Positions 4,554 to 6,633 of a stretch of 6,633 nt of DNA are shown here, one piece after another. The notes below the pieces were generated by a model, which saw only the letters and a program-made list of their open reading frames with translations, had not been told where the DNA came from and made no database searches. The stretch lies in the NCBI GenBank assembly GCA_937895785.1, contig CALBKW010000153.1:1-6633 (forward strand). The letters are read 5' to 3'. Position 1 is the first letter of the stretch. Each line of letters starts with the position of its first letter. Both the position numbers and the translations under genes were made by a program. The stretch is from an uncultured Candidatus Melainabacteria bacterium (GTDB taxonomy: Bacteria > Cyanobacteriota > Vampirovibrionia > Gastranaerophilales > Gastranaerophilaceae).

Positions 4554-6633
4554 TTATTTGTCTTTATACTCGTAACAAATTTTATTAATATAATAAAACA
4601 AATCAGTCAAAATGTTAAATGTTTCGTTAAAATTCATATACTTATTGTTAAGCAATATAATTGAATTCCCCTCAGTACAAGACTTAGGCGCTTGTGAAAA
4701 CTTAATATTTTTTGTAATATTTGATGGCAATTTAGCGCTTATAATTCTCCATTCTGGCGCTGAATACGGCGTATAAATTCTTATACTATCTGCGGTTTCT
4801 CTGATTACAGTTATTTTAGCTTCTGTCGCTGAAAGTCTTAGTCTTATAAGTTTAATCAAGTTTTCTACTGGTTCTGGCGATTTTGCAAATCTGTCTTTCC
4901 ATTCATCTACAATATAATCCAACTCAACTACGGATTTTACATCAGCTAGTCGTTTGTATTCAATCATCTTTTGTTCACTTGAACCAACCCATTCATCTGG
5001 AATATATGCTGTAATGTTTATATCAACAATTGTTGGCGTTGTATTTTCAATCTTTTCACCTTGAATTTCGTGAATTGTATCTTCCAACAATTGACAATAT
5101 GTATCAAAACCAACATTAATCATGTGTCCGTGCTGTTTTGTACCTAATAAATTACCTACACCACGAATTTCGACATCTCTAAGCGCAATTTGATAACCGC
5201 TCCCTAAAGTTGTAAACTCTTTAATAGCTTTTAAACGTTTTATCGCTTCTTCTGTCAAATTCTTATTATGCTTATAAAAACAATAGCAATAAGCTTGTTT
5301 TTCACAACGACCAACACGACCTCTCAATTGGTACAATTGAGCCAAACCAAATTTGTCCGCATCATGAATTATTATAGTATTAGCGTTCGGAATATCTAGT
5401 CCAGATTCAATAATTGTAGTGGAAAGCAACACGTCATATTCATAATTTGCAAAATCAACCATAACTTTTTCAAGTTCTGATTCATTCATTTTGCCATGCC
5501 CTACACAAATACGTGCATTTGGAACTATTTTTTGAAGATGAAGTTTAAATTCTTCAATCGTTTCAACTCTGTTATAAAGATAGAAAACTTGTCCTTCTCT
5601 ATCCAATTCGTGAACAATCGCATTTCTTATTGCTGTATCATTTTCTTCTCCAACAAACGTCTTTACAGGAAGTCTATTTTTAGGTGGAGTGTTAATTATA
5701 GACATATCTTTTATACCAGAAAGTGACATATAAAGAGTTCTTGGAATTGGAGTTGCTGACATTGAAATAATATCAATATTTTCACGTAATTGCTTTAATT
5801 TTTCTTTATGTCTTACACCAAATCTATGTTCCTCATCAATCACGAGCAAACCTAAATCTTTAAATTGAACACCGTCTTGAAGCAATCTGTGAGTACCGAT
5901 TACAACATCACATTCTCCCAATGCCATTTTTTTTAATGTTTCTTTTTGTTCTTTAGCGCTTCTAAAACGACACAACAAATCTACATTCATAGCAAAAGGT
6001 TTAAATCTTTCTGAAATAGTTTGATAATGTTGTAGCGCTAAAATTGTTGTTGGAACTATAACTGCAACCTGTTTGCCTGAAGTTATAGCCTTGAAAATTG
6101 CACGCATTGCGACTTCAGTTTTACCAAATCCAACATCGCCACAAATAAGTCTATCCATTGGATTTTCAGATTCCATATCGCGTTTTACATCTTCTATTGC
6201 TCGCATTTGATCTGGAGTTTCAACATATTCAAACGCTTCTTCCATTTCAATTTGCCAATTTGAATCTGCATCAAACTGAATCCCCTTACGCATTTTACGT
6301 TTTGCATAAAGTCTTAGCAAATCATAGGCAATAGTTTCAACTGCTTTTTTTACTTTCTTTTTAGTATTTTCCCAATCATTACCACCCATTCGTGATAACT
6401 TAGGTTTTACTGAACCAGAACCTCTGTAGCGACACAACAGATTAATCTGTTCGGCAGGAATATGTAATTTATCTTTTCCCGCATATTCAATCGTCAGATA
6501 ATCTTTTAATTGCCCATCAATTTCTTGTTGAGTAAGACCTTGATAAATACCAACCCCATGAATTGTATGTACAACGTACTCTCCAGCCTGAATATCATTA
6601 ATACTTTCTATATATTCAGCTTTTTCCTTATAA
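4554..6633 (-). CDS. mfd: Transcription-repair coupling factor Mfd, C-terminal part
   Basis: A DNA translocase that removes RNA polymerase stalled at lesions and recruits UvrA for nucleotide excision repair. The frame stays open to the right edge, giving 692 visible residues; a TTG at 6437 is internal, not the start. Counting from the edge, residues 16-70 are the CarD-like RNA polymerase interaction domain (G-E-Y-V-V-H-T-I-H-G-V-G-I-Y). Helicase motifs follow: Walker A G-D-V-G-F-G-K-T at 165-172, DEEH at 266-269, SAT at 292-294, T-T-I-I-E-S-G-L-D-I-P at 405-415 and Q-L-R-G-R-V-G-R at 435-442. The RecG-like translocation motif with R-D-V-E-I-R-G-V-G-N-L-L-G is at about 485-497. The C-terminal TRCF domain (from A-Y-I-P-D-E-W, 542 on) covers the end. 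Against a usual length near 1,150, the missing part would be about 450 residues of UvrB-like N-terminal module, outside the window. No motif is broken. The foldase gene follows 13 nt later. Confidence 0.97.
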   Translation of the reverse strand, partial: YKEKAEYIESINDIQAGEYVVHTIHGVGIYQGLTQQEIDGQLKDYLTIEYAGKDKLHIPAEQINLLCRYRGSGSVKPKLSRMGGNDWENTKKKVKKAVETIAYDLLRLYAKRKMRKGIQFDADSNWQIEMEEAFEYVETPDQMRAIEDVKRDMESENPMDRLICGDVGFGKTEVAMRAIFKAITSGKQVAVIVPTTILALQHYQTISERFKPFAMNVDLLCRFRSAKEQKETLKKMALGECDVVIGTHRLLQDGVQFKDLGLLVIDEEHRFGVRHKEKLKQLRENIDIISMSATPIPRTLYMSLSGIKDMSIINTPPKNRLPVKTFVGEENDTAIRNAIVHELDREGQVFYLYNRVETIEEFKLHLQKIVPNARICVGHGKMNESELEKVMVDFANYEYDVLLSTTIIESGLDIPNANTIIIHDADKFGLAQLYQLRGRVGRCEKQAYCYCFYKHNKNLTEEAIKRLKAIKEFTTLGSGYQIALRDVEIRGVGNLLGTKQHGHMINVGFDTYCQLLEDTIHEIQGEKIENTTPTIVDINITAYIPDEWVGSSEQKMIEYKRLADVKSVVELDYIVDEWKDRFAKSPEPVENLIKLIRLRLSATEAKITVIRETADSIRIYTPYSAPEWRIISAKLPSNITKNIKFSQAPKSCTEGNSIILLNNKYMNFNETFNILTDLFYYINKICYEYKDK

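Noticed and set aside
6435..6437. TTG as the start of a shorter Mfd-like helicase protein.
   Set aside because: The frame stays open upstream to the window edge and encodes a clear CarD-like interaction domain, so this is an internal leucine codon.

Overview
The window is AT-rich bacterial DNA. Every gene I can support lies on the minus strand, so the genes read from right to left. In transcription order they are: the C-terminal two thirds of mfd (transcription-repair coupling factor, cut by the right edge); a parvulin-type peptidyl-prolyl isomerase lipoprotein; an unannotated protein of about 557 residues; prfA (peptide chain release factor 1); and the first 39 codons of a YlxR/RnpM-like gene (cut by the left edge). 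All four visible stop codons are TAA. I see no tRNA, rRNA, CRISPR array, transposase or phage gene.

Layout, right to left. Positions 4554-6633 (mfd) and 3371-4540 (foldase) form an operon with a 13-nt gap holding a strong ribosome binding site. A textbook intrinsic terminator at 3316-3354 ends it. Directly beyond its U-tract is an extended -10 promoter for the 557-residue gene. The leader of that gene holds three copies of the palindrome ACATGT. The gene ends at 1544 and is followed by a perfect 13-bp stem-loop (1496-1524). The rest of the 341-bp gap (1203-1543) holds a dense cluster of direct and inverted repeats (about 1271-1467) and then a good promoter for prfA (1228-1255). prfA and the YlxR-like gene are one base apart and probably translationally coupled.

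Organism. mfd, prfA and the foldase are nearly universal types and do not settle the host. The best clue is the 557-residue protein. Its start, M-G-L-A-A-S-Q-A-R-L-L, and its C-terminal block, K-R-I-D-T-E-Y-S-A-L-T-T-E-Y-E-S-I-K, resemble, from memory, a family often present in several copies in gut Melainabacteria (Vampirovibrionia, Gastranaerophilales) and some other gut lineages. Together with the low GC this makes a gut Gastranaerophilales genome my leading guess, at moderate confidence. A low-GC Firmicute is the main alternative.

Functionally the window is mostly core housekeeping: DNA repair coupled to transcription, envelope protein folding, and translation termination. The unusual parts are the 557-residue protein, which lacks a signal peptide and has flagellin-like paired terminal helices, and the folded repeat cluster upstream of prfA. 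I found no convincing multi-gene novel system.
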